Positions 53,441 through 62,872 of a DNA stretch of 64,000 bases are shown piece by piece. A model generated the notes under the pieces. It was given only the letters and a program-made list of their open reading frames with translations. It was not told the origin of the DNA and made no database searches. Both the position numbers and the translations under genes were made by a program. Within the stretch, counting starts at the first letter, position 1. Each line of letters starts with the position of its first letter. The stretch is from CAWEDP01 sp963807925 (GTDB taxonomy: Bacteria > Acidobacteriota > Vicinamibacteria > Vicinamibacterales > CAVVIG01). The stretch lies in contig CAWEDP010000001.1 in assembly GCA_963807925.1 (NCBI GenBank), positions 620,001 through 684,000 on the forward strand. Direction: 5' to 3'.

Positions 53441-54210
53441 CCGCCGACCGCCGGCGGCGCGGAGAGAGCTACGTGGCTGGAGGCGCCGCTCTCGGCGAGG
53501 CGCTCCGGACCGCGCGGCTGTCTCGCGATGTCGACGTGTTTCACGATTCGGTGGAAGCGGTCGCCGCGTCGTGGGACGAGGATCGCCGGTTGCTCGAAGC
53601 GGCAGCGTATCGCGTCGATCCGGTGCGCGAGCGTCCCGGGTTCGTGGAAGCGATCGTCTCGCGCGGTGATGCGCGCGTGGCGGTGGAGTGGACGCGGGAC
53701 AGCGCCTACCGCTTCTTTCCGCTCGTCGAGCACGACGTGTTCGGGCTTGCGCTGCACCCGTTCGATCTCGCCACCAACAAGGTGCTCGCGCTGGTCGGCC
53801 GAGCGGAAGTTCGAGACTGGGTGGACGTGCTGGCGTGCCACGAGCATCTCCAGCCGCTGGGTTATCTGGCGTGGGCCGCGTGCGGCAAGGATCCGGGATT
53901 CACGCCCCAGGGGATCCTCGGCGAGGCGGCGCGGGCATCGCGTTACACGGACGCGGAAATCTCGTCGCTTGCGTTCGACGGCGACGTGCCGTCGGCGGCC
54001 GATCTCTCGCGCCGCTGGCAGGCGGCGCTCCGCGATGCGCGTGCTGTCATCGAGAAACTGCCGCCTGCGCACGTAGGCGAGGCGGTGATCGCGGTGGACG
54101 CTCAGTTGTTCACCGGGACGGCGGACGCGTTGGGCCGCGCGCTGTCCGCCGGCACGATCGCCTTTCATCGAGGGGCGATCGGCGGCGCCTGGCCGCAGTC
54201 GAAGACCTGA
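53398..54210 (+). CDS. AbiEii-like nucleotidyltransferase-fold protein
   Basis: 270 residues. The nucleotidyltransferase core is SYVAGGAALGEAL then LSRDVDVFHDS: a GG motif and D-x-D metal site comparable to AbiEii. The rest is conserved in its own family: EWTRDSAYRFFPLVEHDVFG, LHPFDLATNKVLALVGRAEV, RDWVDVLACHEHLQPLGYLA, AWAACGKDPGF, and a C-terminal IAFHRGAIGGAWP. The likely activity is nucleotidyl transfer to RNA or protein; no substrate is known to me. It is the second gene of a two-gene unit lying antisense between cas2 and csb2. Base composition does not differ from its neighbours. Confidence 0.7.
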   Translation: MVLTGIQRDVCRLLAADRRRRGESYVAGGAALGEALRTARLSRDVDVFHDSVEAVAASWDEDRRLLEAAAYRVDPVRERPGFVEAIVSRGDARVAVEWTRDSAYRFFPLVEHDVFGLALHPFDLATNKVLALVGRAEVRDWVDVLACHEHLQPLGYLAWAACGKDPGFTPQGILGEAARASRYTDAEISSLAFDGDVPSAADLSRRWQAALRDARAVIEKLPPAHVGEAVIAVDAQLFTGTADALGRALSAGTIAFHRGAIGGAWPQSKT

Positions 54211-54266
54211 AACACGAGGCTGCGGGACGGACAGCGGTTGGATTGGACCGACGCGCAGCATACGGC

Positions 54267-54296
54267 GCACGGGTGCACCGCGCCGTGCACCCGTGC
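54267..54296. terminator. strong hairpin between convergent genes
   Basis: gcacgggtgcac / gtgcacccgtgc: a perfect 12-bp stem with a 6-base loop (cgcgcc), between the stop of the nucleotidyltransferase and the stop of csb2. Neither side has a clear T-run, so it may act as a bidirectional pause or barrier rather than a classical terminator. Confidence 0.6.
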
Positions 54297-54407
54297 CCAA
54301 GCCGTTGAGCTTCTTCAGTTGTCAAAGATCGTGCGAGGGCTTCAGATCGCTTCTCCGTATTCACCGCCGCCATCAGACCGAAACCGCAGTGCCGCCCGCG
54401 CCGATGG

Positions 54408-55916
54408 TCAGGCGGGGCGGAAGAGTCCCAAGCCGAAGCTGCTCGAGTGGCCCAAGCGGATAGGTCCCGTAACGGATGCAGAGAACCGCAGCCGAATCGC
54501 CTGCCCACGGCGGTCACCGATGAATGCGCGCTTGTTTGCCTCCCGCCGAGGAACGTGCACCGACACCCAGGCGGGCGGCCCCACGAGCTCAACCTCGACA
54601 TGCTCCGAGAGTCCGCGTCGCCGAAGCTCCAGGCTGACCTGCTCGGCCATCGATTCCCCTTCTCGCTGCTTGCCCCCTCGAAGGTGATGACGAGGTGGCA
54701 CGTAAGGGGTGACCGACTCCCAGACCGCTGAAGCCTGGCCGTCGAAGCCCGGCGGCGCGGGAACATCTCGATCGAGGGGGACGAGGCGCACCTTCCACTC
54801 GTCCCCGTCTGAGCCTGCCGCGGCCCAAGATACGTCCCGAGACGAGGCCATGAGGATCGCCTGCTGCTCGTCGGCATCGAAGGCGCGTGAGCCTCTCCAA
54901 ACCACGAGGCGCGTCGGCTGACCGTCCTCGCACCAGGCCAGAAACTCCGTGTGGCGATGCCCCTTGAGCGGTGCGTTGTTCGCGTCCTTTCCGGCCATGT
55001 CCGCGATCGACTCACGCACGTTGCGACCGACGCGCGTCCAGGTCGTTGACGCATCGCCGGTCTTGAGTCGCAGAAGTTCGCGAAGCACAGCACCTCGAAA
55101 CCGGGACGTCAGCCGCACAATTGCGTGAGGATCGGGCGCGACGCTCCATCCCAGCGCGAACTGGACCAGATGGCAGTCGGGCCGATGCGCAGGTGCGCGT
55201 CTTCGCTCGCGGGACGGGGGACGTGGTGGCCGAATAGCGTAGAGGAAGCGCGCGCCAGGAGGCACGGCGCGCTTGACGGACTTAGGATTATCGGTGGTGC
55301 GTTCGATGTCGGCGCGGGTAGCGGTGTCGAGCGGCATGAGAACCGGAACGGTTCCAGCCGTGCGCTTGTTGACGAGCGTGCAATTGACGGGTGGGGATGG
55401 CTTCCTGCGTGCTCGCGAGGAGAATGCGCGTGAGCGTCTCGGCGCGTCCAAAGTAGGTCAGGCGAGCGAGGCACTGATCGAGCGCTGATACGAGCTGTGG
55501 CGTCCACGGTCGCCTTCAATGAACCACCAGACCGGTGACTCTGGAGAGACGCACCAATAATTGTCTTGAACGAGGCTCGTGCCGTAGCTGCGTGTACCCG
55601 CCTTCTTCTTCTCGGCGGGCCGCCACCCGAACTCGGTCGGGTGGTACTGCCTGAGCGGGCTGCCCTTTCGCGCGTCCGCGGGAAGATGGAATGCGAACGT
55701 GCTCTTGCACAGTGCGGCCTGCAGCTCCTCAAGCTCCTCGATGTTCGGCTCCTTCTCCGCTTCGCGCGCCCACTGGTACCAGCGCGCGGTCACCGCACGA
55801 ACCAAGCGCCACGGGCTCGGGGGCCACTCGCCGTGCGGATCGTCGAACGGATTCACCCGCCAGAGCGTGGCGTGGAAGCGTCCCAGCGGGAACTCCTGTC
55901 GAAGGACGACTCTCAT
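54408..55916 (-). pseudogene. csb2: Csb2 (Cas5-Cas6-like fusion of type I-G), two compensating frameshifts
   Basis: From ATG 55916: RVVLRQEFPLGRFHATLWRV, EWPPSPWRLVRAVTARWY and GWRPAEKKKAGTRSYGTS, the Csb2 N-terminal half; at the C-terminal end VPLDRDVPAPPGFDGQAS, VSVHVPRREANKRAFIG and LGHSSSFGLGLF, the Cas6-like glycine-rich loop. Between about 55500 and 55385 the coding frame differs from both ends: a missing T in gaccgtgga and an extra C in ccacccgtc account for it and cancel out, leaving an internal stop at 55458. Corrected length is about 502 residues. The protein would cap and process crRNA in the effector complex. The small, cancelling indels suggest sequence error rather than decay. 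Confidence 0.8.
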
Positions 55917-57038
55917 CACTCGGTCTCTTCCGGTCCGTCGTCCCATCGTCGGCGCCATGGTCGTCGCCATCACCTTGCTTGCCCTCGCGATACAGCTCCT
56001 CACGCGGCCAGAACACGTCCGTGACACCGCCGGGGAAGGAAGCAGCCTTGATTGCGTCCTTGATATCGACGCCGATCTCCACATCCTTCCCGCCGCTCTG
56101 AAGCATCGTGCGACGAAGGTGGCAACCGGACCTGAAACGGAACGGCGACTCCAGGAGCTTCTGGATCTTCCAGAGCGCGAGCGCGACGAGGAACTCCTGC
56201 TGCTTGTTCGAGAGGCCGAGCTGAATTTCTTTGTCACCATCCTTCTTCGTGCGGCCGAACGACCGGATGAGGCTGACATCCAAGACAAACGTCGCGCGGA
56301 TCGATTTCGCAGTGGCGTCGTCGACCGCGAAGATCGGCTGACCGGATGTCGTCTTACCCAGCCGGTCGAACTTCACGCCGGAGCGATCGACGCGGCTGGC
56401 TCCGAAGGCCTCGAGATGCGCTGTGAGCGCGCGTGGGATCTTGATTTGCCACTGCGGGAAGAGAACTCCGTGGACGAGCGAGTTCGGGTCGATCTCGAAG
56501 ATGGTCTTGAAGACGCTCCACCACATATCGGACGGCGGATGCGCCTTGGAACTCCCAGGGAGAACGATACCGAACCGGTTGACGAGATCAGCCTCGAGCT
56601 TGGTCGACGTCTTGGATCCGTCCTCATTTAACGGGTACGCCTTCGAGGAAGTAGGTCGAAGCGATACGATGCCCCTCGGTGAAGCTCGTGACGACGACCT
56701 CGCGCTTGTCGCTTGGCAGCTTGCCACCGTCGAGATCACCGGTAACGCAGCGAATGTACGGCATGTTGACAAGGTCATCAACGAGGTCGAGGTCGTGCGC
56801 GCCCCGCTGACAGACCGATTCAAGGTGGTTGGCCATGCTCGCGGCGCTGTCGACGATGCAGACGTTGTCGGTGCTGCCGTCCTTGCGGGGCGCCTTGTAG
56901 ATGACGTGGCCGATCTCGGGGAAGCCCGCGGGTTGGAAGCGGTCGCCAACGATCGGCTCGAGGGTCGCGGCGAGGACGAGCGGCGACTCGCCCTTCAGGA
57001 CGTCAGCGGGAGTGAGTCTTCTTCTCTGTTTCAGACAT
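55916..57038 (-). pseudogene. csb1: Csb1 (Cas7 of type I-G), multiple frameshifts
   Basis: ATG 57038 lies inside the csx17 end (8-bp overlap). MSETEKK is followed, one base out, by LTPADVLKGESPLVLAATLE, GDRFQPAGFPEIGHVIYKAP and SAASMANHLESVC then VVTSFTEGHRIASTYFLEG; one base out again, LNEDGSKTSTKLEADLVNRF, WWSVFKTIFEIDPNSLVHGV and GLSNKQQEFLVALALWKIQK. Together this is the Csb1/GSU0053 backbone protein that coats the crRNA spacer. The shifts are near 57015 (extra A) and 56640 (extra C or G). The C-terminus is unclear: the last frame runs on to 55729, but a third frame ends at 55916 as TGATG with csb2, as expected of a coupled operon. Confidence 0.78.
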
Positions 57039-59208
57039 GTGCTTCGCCTCCTGGTTGCCGGCGTCGAGGACGAAGCCAGCGTTCAAACAGGACCGCCCGA
57101 GCGCGGTCCGAGATGGTGAAGAGCAAGGCAGCGACGAGGCGCTGCGGGTCACGAACGCTCCAGCGCACGTCGAAGGACGCTAGGCGCGCGCCAGCCATCG
57201 CGTACCGACTGCTCGCGAGCCGGACGGCCGATTCAAGGTTGCCGGAGTTGACCAGCGTCACGAGCGAGCGAGCCGATTCCGTCGTGCGAGCGCCAGTCTC
57301 CTCCGAAAGCAGATCGTCTGGTGACAAACTCCGGATGACCAGCCGACGTTCATCCACGAGCGGCTGCACGAGTCCGAGCAACGCCAGCTCGCCATCGACC
57401 TCGGCGCTGACGCTATCCGGCTCGACGAGCGACCGCACCTCTCGAGGCACGTTGCGCCAGTCAAAGATCGCGAGCCGCGAGAGCCACGCTTGCAAGAGAT
57501 ACTCGTCGATGTCGCCCGCGAGCCACTCCCGCACGCGCGAGAGCGTGGCCGGCAGAGGGGCGCGACCCGACATGCCAGCCGCTGCGTTGGAACTCGGAGC
57601 TTTCTGATCGAGGAGTCGTCGAGAAAGCACCGCTCCGAGCACGCGCGCGAGTTCACCTGGTCGCCAGACCCAGCGCGCGGGCGGGCGCTCCGTGTGCTCG
57701 TAGCGCCCGAAGTTCCACTCGACGCCGAAGCGGTACGTCGCAAAGGGCTGCGCGGCCGGGAATCCCGACACGAGCGACAGGGCGAGCCGCGCTTCAGCGC
57801 CAGGCTGTTTGTCCCCAAACAGTGAGAGCAGCCATTCGACTGGCAGCGGCTCCCAGTGCACCTTCGCCTCGCGGAAGCTGCGATTGCGGTCAATGCGGTC
57901 TAGCGCAGCGACGACCGCGTCGAGCAATGCGATGGACGCTTCGGAGCGCTGTGGATCTGCGGCGACGTCAAGCAGTGCAGCCTCGATGGGGCCACGAAGT
58001 CCCTCGAAGCGCCAACGTTGGCCCACTTTTCGATCACGAGGAAAGCCACGCTGTTCGATCAACGCAGTCATGCGCTCGAGCACGATCGGACTCACGGCGT
58101 TCGACCCGTCTTGGACAGCGAGCGCGAAGCGAGCTTCGAAGCGCGGCTCGAACGTGTTGGCGCTGGTCGTTCTGCCGAGAGTGAAGCGGCGGAACTCGCT
58201 GATGCCAGCGTCGACACCGCGCTCTCGGATGGCCGTCGCAAAAGCGGCTGGCGTGAGTGCGCCACGTCCGTGCAACTCGGCTCGCCCACGCGAGAACAGG
58301 ACTCCCGTCTCGGCGAGCGTCATCGGCCGCTGCCACAGCGGCGCCCAAATCTCGCCGAGGATGCGATCGGCTTCGCCCGCGGCCTCTGGAGCGGCCGGTT
58401 GGGTGACGAAAGGGAAGGCACCGACGGCCCGTGAGCGAGTGCCGAGCCGACGAGAGGCACCACCGGCGAAGAATGCCAAGCCCTCGCACGCGAGCGCCAT
58501 CGCCCATGGCGAGATTTGCCCTTCGCGCGAGGGGGACTGGCCGCTATTGTAGAGCTTCGTTGCATCGCTGAACCACGAGCCCGCACCGAGCTTGTCGACG
58601 AGCCACGTGACCGGCTGACCCTGGAGGAACGACTGCAGCTCACTTCGCCTCTCGTCGATGGCGCTGCCTGCATCGCCATCGACGACCGCGGCCTTCTTCC
58701 CTCGTCCCTTGGACCTCGTCGGCGCGCTGGTGCGCACCGTCGCGAGCGCATCGACGGCTTGCTTCCATCCCGCCGCGAAGTCCCGTCGACCCGCGTTGCC
58801 ACCGCTCCCGAGAAGCGGGTTGAAGCTCACGCGGGCGCACGGCACCGCGTGTGCCGCGAAGACCCGGAGGTGTTGCTCGTCCGCCTGTGCCTGCCACAGT
58901 GCGAGCGACTCCCCAGATTTCGCTTTCGTGCCCTCTTTCTGTGCGTTGGACCAAGCCCTGTCGTACTGAGTCCATTCCTTCTGATCGGTCGCTTGCGCGC
59001 TTGCGACTCGCACGAGCTCGTCGAGCAGTTCGTCCAGCGTCGGGGGACCGCCGACCACCTGCAACACCTCGTCGCGCCACGCGATCCGCGTGCCCGGCCA
59101 CTTCCTGCTGAGCACGCACAGGAGTCCGAGCGATGCCAGATAGTTGCCCAAGCTGTCGGGCGACAGGCCGGGCAGCGAAAGAACCGGAAGCCGAAGCTCA
59201 GTCGCCAC
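57031..59208 (-). CDS. csx17: Csx17 (Cas8 large subunit of type I-G)
   Basis: 725 residues from GTG 59208, overlapping the cas3 stop; an ATG at 59232 is an alternative. The N-terminus (LSLPGLSPDSLGNYLASLGL) is the Csx17 signature; FNPLLGSGGNAGRRDFAAGW, WFSDATKLYNSGQSPSREG and PWAMALACEGLAFFAGGASR are further conserved blocks, and the C-terminal third is helical. As the large subunit it should recognise the PAM and recruit Cas3. No frameshift is seen across 2.2 kb, in contrast to csb1 and csb2. It overlaps csb1 by 8 bp. Confidence 0.93.
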   Translation of the reverse strand: MATELRLPVLSLPGLSPDSLGNYLASLGLLCVLSRKWPGTRIAWRDEVLQVVGGPPTLDELLDELVRVASAQATDQKEWTQYDRAWSNAQKEGTKAKSGESLALWQAQADEQHLRVFAAHAVPCARVSFNPLLGSGGNAGRRDFAAGWKQAVDALATVRTSAPTRSKGRGKKAAVVDGDAGSAIDERRSELQSFLQGQPVTWLVDKLGAGSWFSDATKLYNSGQSPSREGQISPWAMALACEGLAFFAGGASRRLGTRSRAVGAFPFVTQPAAPEAAGEADRILGEIWAPLWQRPMTLAETGVLFSRGRAELHGRGALTPAAFATAIRERGVDAGISEFRRFTLGRTTSANTFEPRFEARFALAVQDGSNAVSPIVLERMTALIEQRGFPRDRKVGQRWRFEGLRGPIEAALLDVAADPQRSEASIALLDAVVAALDRIDRNRSFREAKVHWEPLPVEWLLSLFGDKQPGAEARLALSLVSGFPAAQPFATYRFGVEWNFGRYEHTERPPARWVWRPGELARVLGAVLSRRLLDQKAPSSNAAAGMSGRAPLPATLSRVREWLAGDIDEYLLQAWLSRLAIFDWRNVPREVRSLVEPDSVSAEVDGELALLGLVQPLVDERRLVIRSLSPDDLLSEETGARTTESARSLVTLVNSGNLESAVRLASSRYAMAGARLASFDVRWSVRDPQRLVAALLFTISDRARAVLFERWLRPRRRQPGGEAHV

Positions 59209-62017
59209 GACGCACCTCGCTGGGCCTGGCACTCTTGCTCGGACTCTCGCTCGCGCGCCAATCGACGACGCGGATGAGCGCTTCCAAATACGCCAAGGCG
59301 AACGGACCGAGATGGTGCGGCTCGAAGGTTGGAACGACGCCAGCGTCGCTCCTCTCTTCCGGCCGCCACGGGCCCAGGAGATCAGCGACGAGGCCGGTCC
59401 AGCCGTGCCCGGTCAGCACGAACTCGCTGTCTTCCCAGCGTCCTTCGGCGCCGTCCTTGGCCACTGAGAAGTCCATGGGCCAGCGTCGATCTCCGATCTC
59501 CAGCGCATCCGCTCCTGGGCGAACGCCGAACACGTCGTCGCCTACCGTTGGTGCAGTGGAGCGAAGGACGGTGCGCACTTTCCCGTGGTGCGTCGCAACA
59601 AGATAGACGGCCAAAGCTGGGTAAGCGGTTGCGTCGACCCTATAGCGCTTCCACATGGCCAGTGCGGATGCGACCTCATGTCGCAGGCCGGGGCGAAATT
59701 GCTCGTGGCCAGCCCGACAGACAGCTATGAGTGCCCGCACGGCGTCCATGTCGCCTTGCCGGGGCTTCTGATCGACCGCCCATCGTAGCCGCGTGCCCGT
59801 TGCTCGACCCCGTCGCCAGTCTCGATCCGTCAGCCGTAGTGCTCCGGAGTGATGCTCACGAATCCACCTGCAAATCGTGGGGACATCGCTCCCGGCGTCG
59901 ACGTCAACAAACAACACATGCGGGGTCTTGGCGAGCAGTACGCCAGGCATCCCGGAACGGTCAGGGAGCGCCTCCTGCCATGGCGGATAGGCCTTGCCGA
60001 TGTCGTGCATCTTCGCGCCCTCAACGAGGGCCTTGCGATACGGGCTGTCTGAATCGAATCCAAGCCGGTCGCAGAGACTCTCGGCCTCTCGCCACGCATC
60101 GGCGAGGTGAACGTCCAGACGGGACCAGTAGCCGATGTCTGTCCGGGAGTCGTCTCGCAGTGTCTCGCCACGCCCCGCGCGCGGCACGTCGGAGAGGACG
60201 TTCGCTTTGTCTCCCGTCCAACCTTCGGTGCCGTCGTAGCCGCCGACGTCGCGCTTCAGCATGATGAGCATGCCGGGACGGATGTCCCGGGGATTGACAC
60301 GCTCCCAACGGTCGGCTTCGTCGTCCCACAACCAAGCCTTGCCCTTGCTGCTCTCGAGCATCTTCTGGACACGCACGAAGGCCACGGGGCACCCCTCTTT
60401 CGCTGGCTCCAGCGGAGGCCCATCCAGGTCGTCGCCGCGCGGGGGACTGTCGCCCGACCAGTCCCGCCAGAACACCGTCACGTCGAGGTCGGGGTCGGTG
60501 CCACGCACGAAAGCGCTGACGTCGGTGAAACCACCGTGCAGGTCACGCTCGGTCGAGAACAAGCCGTGGACATCGAGAGCGCGCGGCAGAGGGCTCGGCT
60601 TCGGTTGCAGCGCTTCGCGCACATCCGTCTCGTTAAGCACTGCGATCGCGTCTGAGAACGTCTTCTCTTGCGAGAGTGGCGCGAACGCATCGACAAGCTT
60701 CTTCGCGCGCGCGATGTCGACGCTCTCATAAGGCCCGATTCGATCGGTCTGGCCACGTCCGCTTTCCTTCGGCGTCTCCCAGACCCATGCGCGAGCGTCT
60801 TGATCATCGCCCATTCGATTCAGGCGCCCTAGCCGCTGGAGCATCGATGGCCATGGCGCCAACTCGGACCAGAGGCGATGCGCCGAGACATCGACGCCCG
60901 CCTCGATGACCTGCGTGCTCACGCAGACGAGGCCCGGATCGTTCGTTGGCAGCTTGCCGGCCTTTCGGTTGGCGTCGAAGTCGAGGAGTCGTTGTTCGTG
61001 CTGGCTGCGATCCTCACGCCGAAATCGCGAGGTGAGGAGAACCTTGTGCTCCACCGACAACGCGCGAAAAACCTCACGCGCCATGTCCACGGTGTTGCAG
61101 ATGACAAGCGAGAGCGTGCCTACTTGGTGCTCTTTCACCACGGCTTGCGTGATGGCTTCTGGTGTGACCGCGCTTGCAGTCGGCGACTTCGCCGGATCTG
61201 ACTTCTTCGCCTTGCCGGTCTTCGACGGCTTCTCTGGTTTCCACCACGCGACGGGTCGTCTCGCTTTTCGCCACCACGAGAGGCCTCGATCGGTGTCGAT
61301 TGAGGACTTCAGCTTCTTCTCAAACGCGGCCTGCTCTGCCGACGATTCGCCAAGTCCCTCGCGCGCTCGATCAGTGGTTTTCAAAAAGGAAGTGCCGACG
61401 GTGGCGCTCATCCACGTCGTCATGCACCGCTTCAACGACGGAAACCGATTCCCGCGCATCCAATCGAGCTGCGACGTCGTCCACAGGCCTGGGCCCATGA
61501 GCTGGACCTCGTCGATGAGCCACCGGCAGTCGTTGTTGAGCAGGCCGAAGTGGACCGGCCACTCGAAGCGGCTCATGGTGTAGCCGCGGTTGAGCGCGCG
61601 CGACAGAAGTTGGTCCTGCGTGCCGACGAGAACCCAAGGCTTGTCGGGCCATCGAGCCCACTCCTCGTCGATCGCACCGCCCATGAGGTGGTGGACGCCA
61701 ATATCGATTTCCGGCTTCTTGGCCCTGAGCGCGTCGAAGTAGCCCACCAGACGCTGGACAGTCTGACTCACGAGGCTGCGCATCGGCAGGCAGATCACGA
61801 GGTGCAGCGGCTCGGGCTTCTTGTCGACCAGAAGGCGCCACGCCCACGCCAGCGCGACCTCTGTCTTGCCAAGCCCAGTTGGAACGGCAAGCACCTCGGG
61901 CAGGCCATCGACGGCGACCCGGAGCTGCCAGTCGTACGGTGTGAACCCGTCGGGCGCAACTCCGCGGGTCGCAACTCGGAAGAATGCCGTGAAGGAGTCC
62001 TCACGTGGATCGCCCAT
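59198..62017 (-). CDS. cas3: Cas3 helicase-nuclease with C-terminal HD domain
   Basis: 939 residues from ATG 62017, which overlaps the upstream ORF stop as TGATG. Superfamily 2 helicase motifs: AVPTGLGKTEVAL (Walker A, K51), VGTQDQLL, WLIDEVQLMG (D169-E170), MSAT (204-206), STQVIEAGVDVSA and MLQRLGRLNRMG (motif VI). An HD-type metal site follows: GAKMHDIGKAYPPW, then IREHHSG and ATHHGKV. In type I-G the HD domain is C-terminal, as here. Cas3 unwinds and degrades target DNA after Cascade binding. The open frame extends beyond 62017 but that part is the shadow of the upstream ORF. Intact. Confidence 0.93.
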   Translation of the reverse strand: MGDPREDSFTAFFRVATRGVAPDGFTPYDWQLRVAVDGLPEVLAVPTGLGKTEVALAWAWRLLVDKKPEPLHLVICLPMRSLVSQTVQRLVGYFDALRAKKPEIDIGVHHLMGGAIDEEWARWPDKPWVLVGTQDQLLSRALNRGYTMSRFEWPVHFGLLNNDCRWLIDEVQLMGPGLWTTSQLDWMRGNRFPSLKRCMTTWMSATVGTSFLKTTDRAREGLGESSAEQAAFEKKLKSSIDTDRGLSWWRKARRPVAWWKPEKPSKTGKAKKSDPAKSPTASAVTPEAITQAVVKEHQVGTLSLVICNTVDMAREVFRALSVEHKVLLTSRFRREDRSQHEQRLLDFDANRKAGKLPTNDPGLVCVSTQVIEAGVDVSAHRLWSELAPWPSMLQRLGRLNRMGDDQDARAWVWETPKESGRGQTDRIGPYESVDIARAKKLVDAFAPLSQEKTFSDAIAVLNETDVREALQPKPSPLPRALDVHGLFSTERDLHGGFTDVSAFVRGTDPDLDVTVFWRDWSGDSPPRGDDLDGPPLEPAKEGCPVAFVRVQKMLESSKGKAWLWDDEADRWERVNPRDIRPGMLIMLKRDVGGYDGTEGWTGDKANVLSDVPRAGRGETLRDDSRTDIGYWSRLDVHLADAWREAESLCDRLGFDSDSPYRKALVEGAKMHDIGKAYPPWQEALPDRSGMPGVLLAKTPHVLFVDVDAGSDVPTICRWIREHHSGALRLTDRDWRRGRATGTRLRWAVDQKPRQGDMDAVRALIAVCRAGHEQFRPGLRHEVASALAMWKRYRVDATAYPALAVYLVATHHGKVRTVLRSTAPTVGDDVFGVRPGADALEIGDRRWPMDFSVAKDGAEGRWEDSEFVLTGHGWTGLVADLLGPWRPEERSDAGVVPTFEPHHLGPFALAYLEALIRVVDWRASESPSKSARPSEVRRGD

Positions 62018-62727
62018 CAAACAGCCCCTGTCGTCTCGGCACGGCCGCACACTAATTCGCTGTTCTGATCCGATTGCGCCTCGCGACTCATTCTGAGCGG
62101 GTTGGCCGCGCCGCGAGGCGTCGCCGTCAGCGCCATGACGCGAAGCGGCGGGACCACGCTCTGAGCGTTGGAGGCCTTCTGCGCCTTCTCGATGCTGGTC
62201 GCCAGCCTCTGAAAGGGTTCTTCGAGGTGTGCATCGTCGTGCACGAGCAGCACGTCCTGCCCGAGGAAGCCGGCGTGCAGCGGTTTGCCCTTGAACCCGA
62301 CCCCATAGCCGTTGAACAGCAGCCGCGATCCGATCATGTCGACGGTCCCACAGATCACCGCGGGACGGGAAGGGTCCGCCGACCATTCGCGGTTGTCGGC
62401 GAACTGACCGCGCAGCGTGCTGATGGCGAGGTCGTCGGCGCGCATCCCTATCTCGGGCAGCCGCTCGCGGAGCCTCATCACTTCGTCCGTCGTCTGATCG
62501 ACGACTGTTCGGCGGTTGACGACGTACACGAGCCGCCGCGGGAGCGACGGGTTGTCAATCCGGGCCAGAAACCAGACCGCGATCACCGATGTCTTGCCCA
62601 TGCCGGTGGGAACAACACAGGCCGAAGGCGGTTCGCCGTCCGAGCAAAGCCGGTGATGCAGTTCTACCTGCCACGGGAACGGGCAATTGCCCGTGAGCTT
62701 TGCGAAATGGTCGGCGAACGCAGCCAT
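62017..62727 (-). CDS. truncated second Cas3 helicase: RecA1 domain only
   Basis: 236 residues. It begins like type I-G Cas3 (FAKLTGNCPFPWQVELHHRL) with VVPTGMGKTSVIAVWFLA (Walker A, K45), RRLVYVVNRRTVVDQTTDEV (Ia), AVICGTVDMIGSRLL, LLVHDDAHLEEPFQ (DDAH at 164-167) and MALTATPRG (TAT 201-203), then stops 34 residues later. The second RecA domain and HD domain are missing. Its stop overlaps the start of the complete cas3 (TGATG), so it is the first gene of the cas operon. It differs clearly from the full-length Cas3 and is not a simple duplicate. It may be a deletion relic, or a retained ATP-binding partner; I cannot tell which. Confidence 0.8.
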   Translation of the reverse strand: MAAFADHFAKLTGNCPFPWQVELHHRLCSDGEPPSACVVPTGMGKTSVIAVWFLARIDNPSLPRRLVYVVNRRTVVDQTTDEVMRLRERLPEIGMRADDLAISTLRGQFADNREWSADPSRPAVICGTVDMIGSRLLFNGYGVGFKGKPLHAGFLGQDVLLVHDDAHLEEPFQRLATSIEKAQKASNAQSVVPPLRVMALTATPRGAANPLRMSREAQSDQNSELVCGRAETTGAV

Positions 62728-62787
62728 GAAGCCGAGCTTGTACTACAGGTGGGACAGGCTGGGTCACAGATTCAGAGAAATGCGCGC

Positions 62788-62830
62788 GCCGCTCGGAAAC
62801 TAGACCAGTGGGCCGCTCGGAAAGTAGACC
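62788..62830. repeat. two direct 19-bp repeats between cas and ISL3
   Basis: gccgctcggaaactagacc (62788-62806) and gccgctcggaaagtagacc (62812-62830) differ at one base and recur with a 24-bp period. Repeated binding sites of this form occur at the ends of some insertion sequences, so this may be a leftover IS end in the cas operon's 5' region. Confidence 0.55.
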
Positions 62831-62872
62831 ACCTGAGGGCGGTTCATTCTACGCTCTTCTCATTTGGGGTCT

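Noticed and set aside
62017..62386. N-terminal extension that would make Cas3 1062 residues long
   Set aside because: The extra residues are an alternative-frame reading of the upstream RecA1 ORF; the ATG at 62017 overlaps that ORF's stop and starts the conserved protein.
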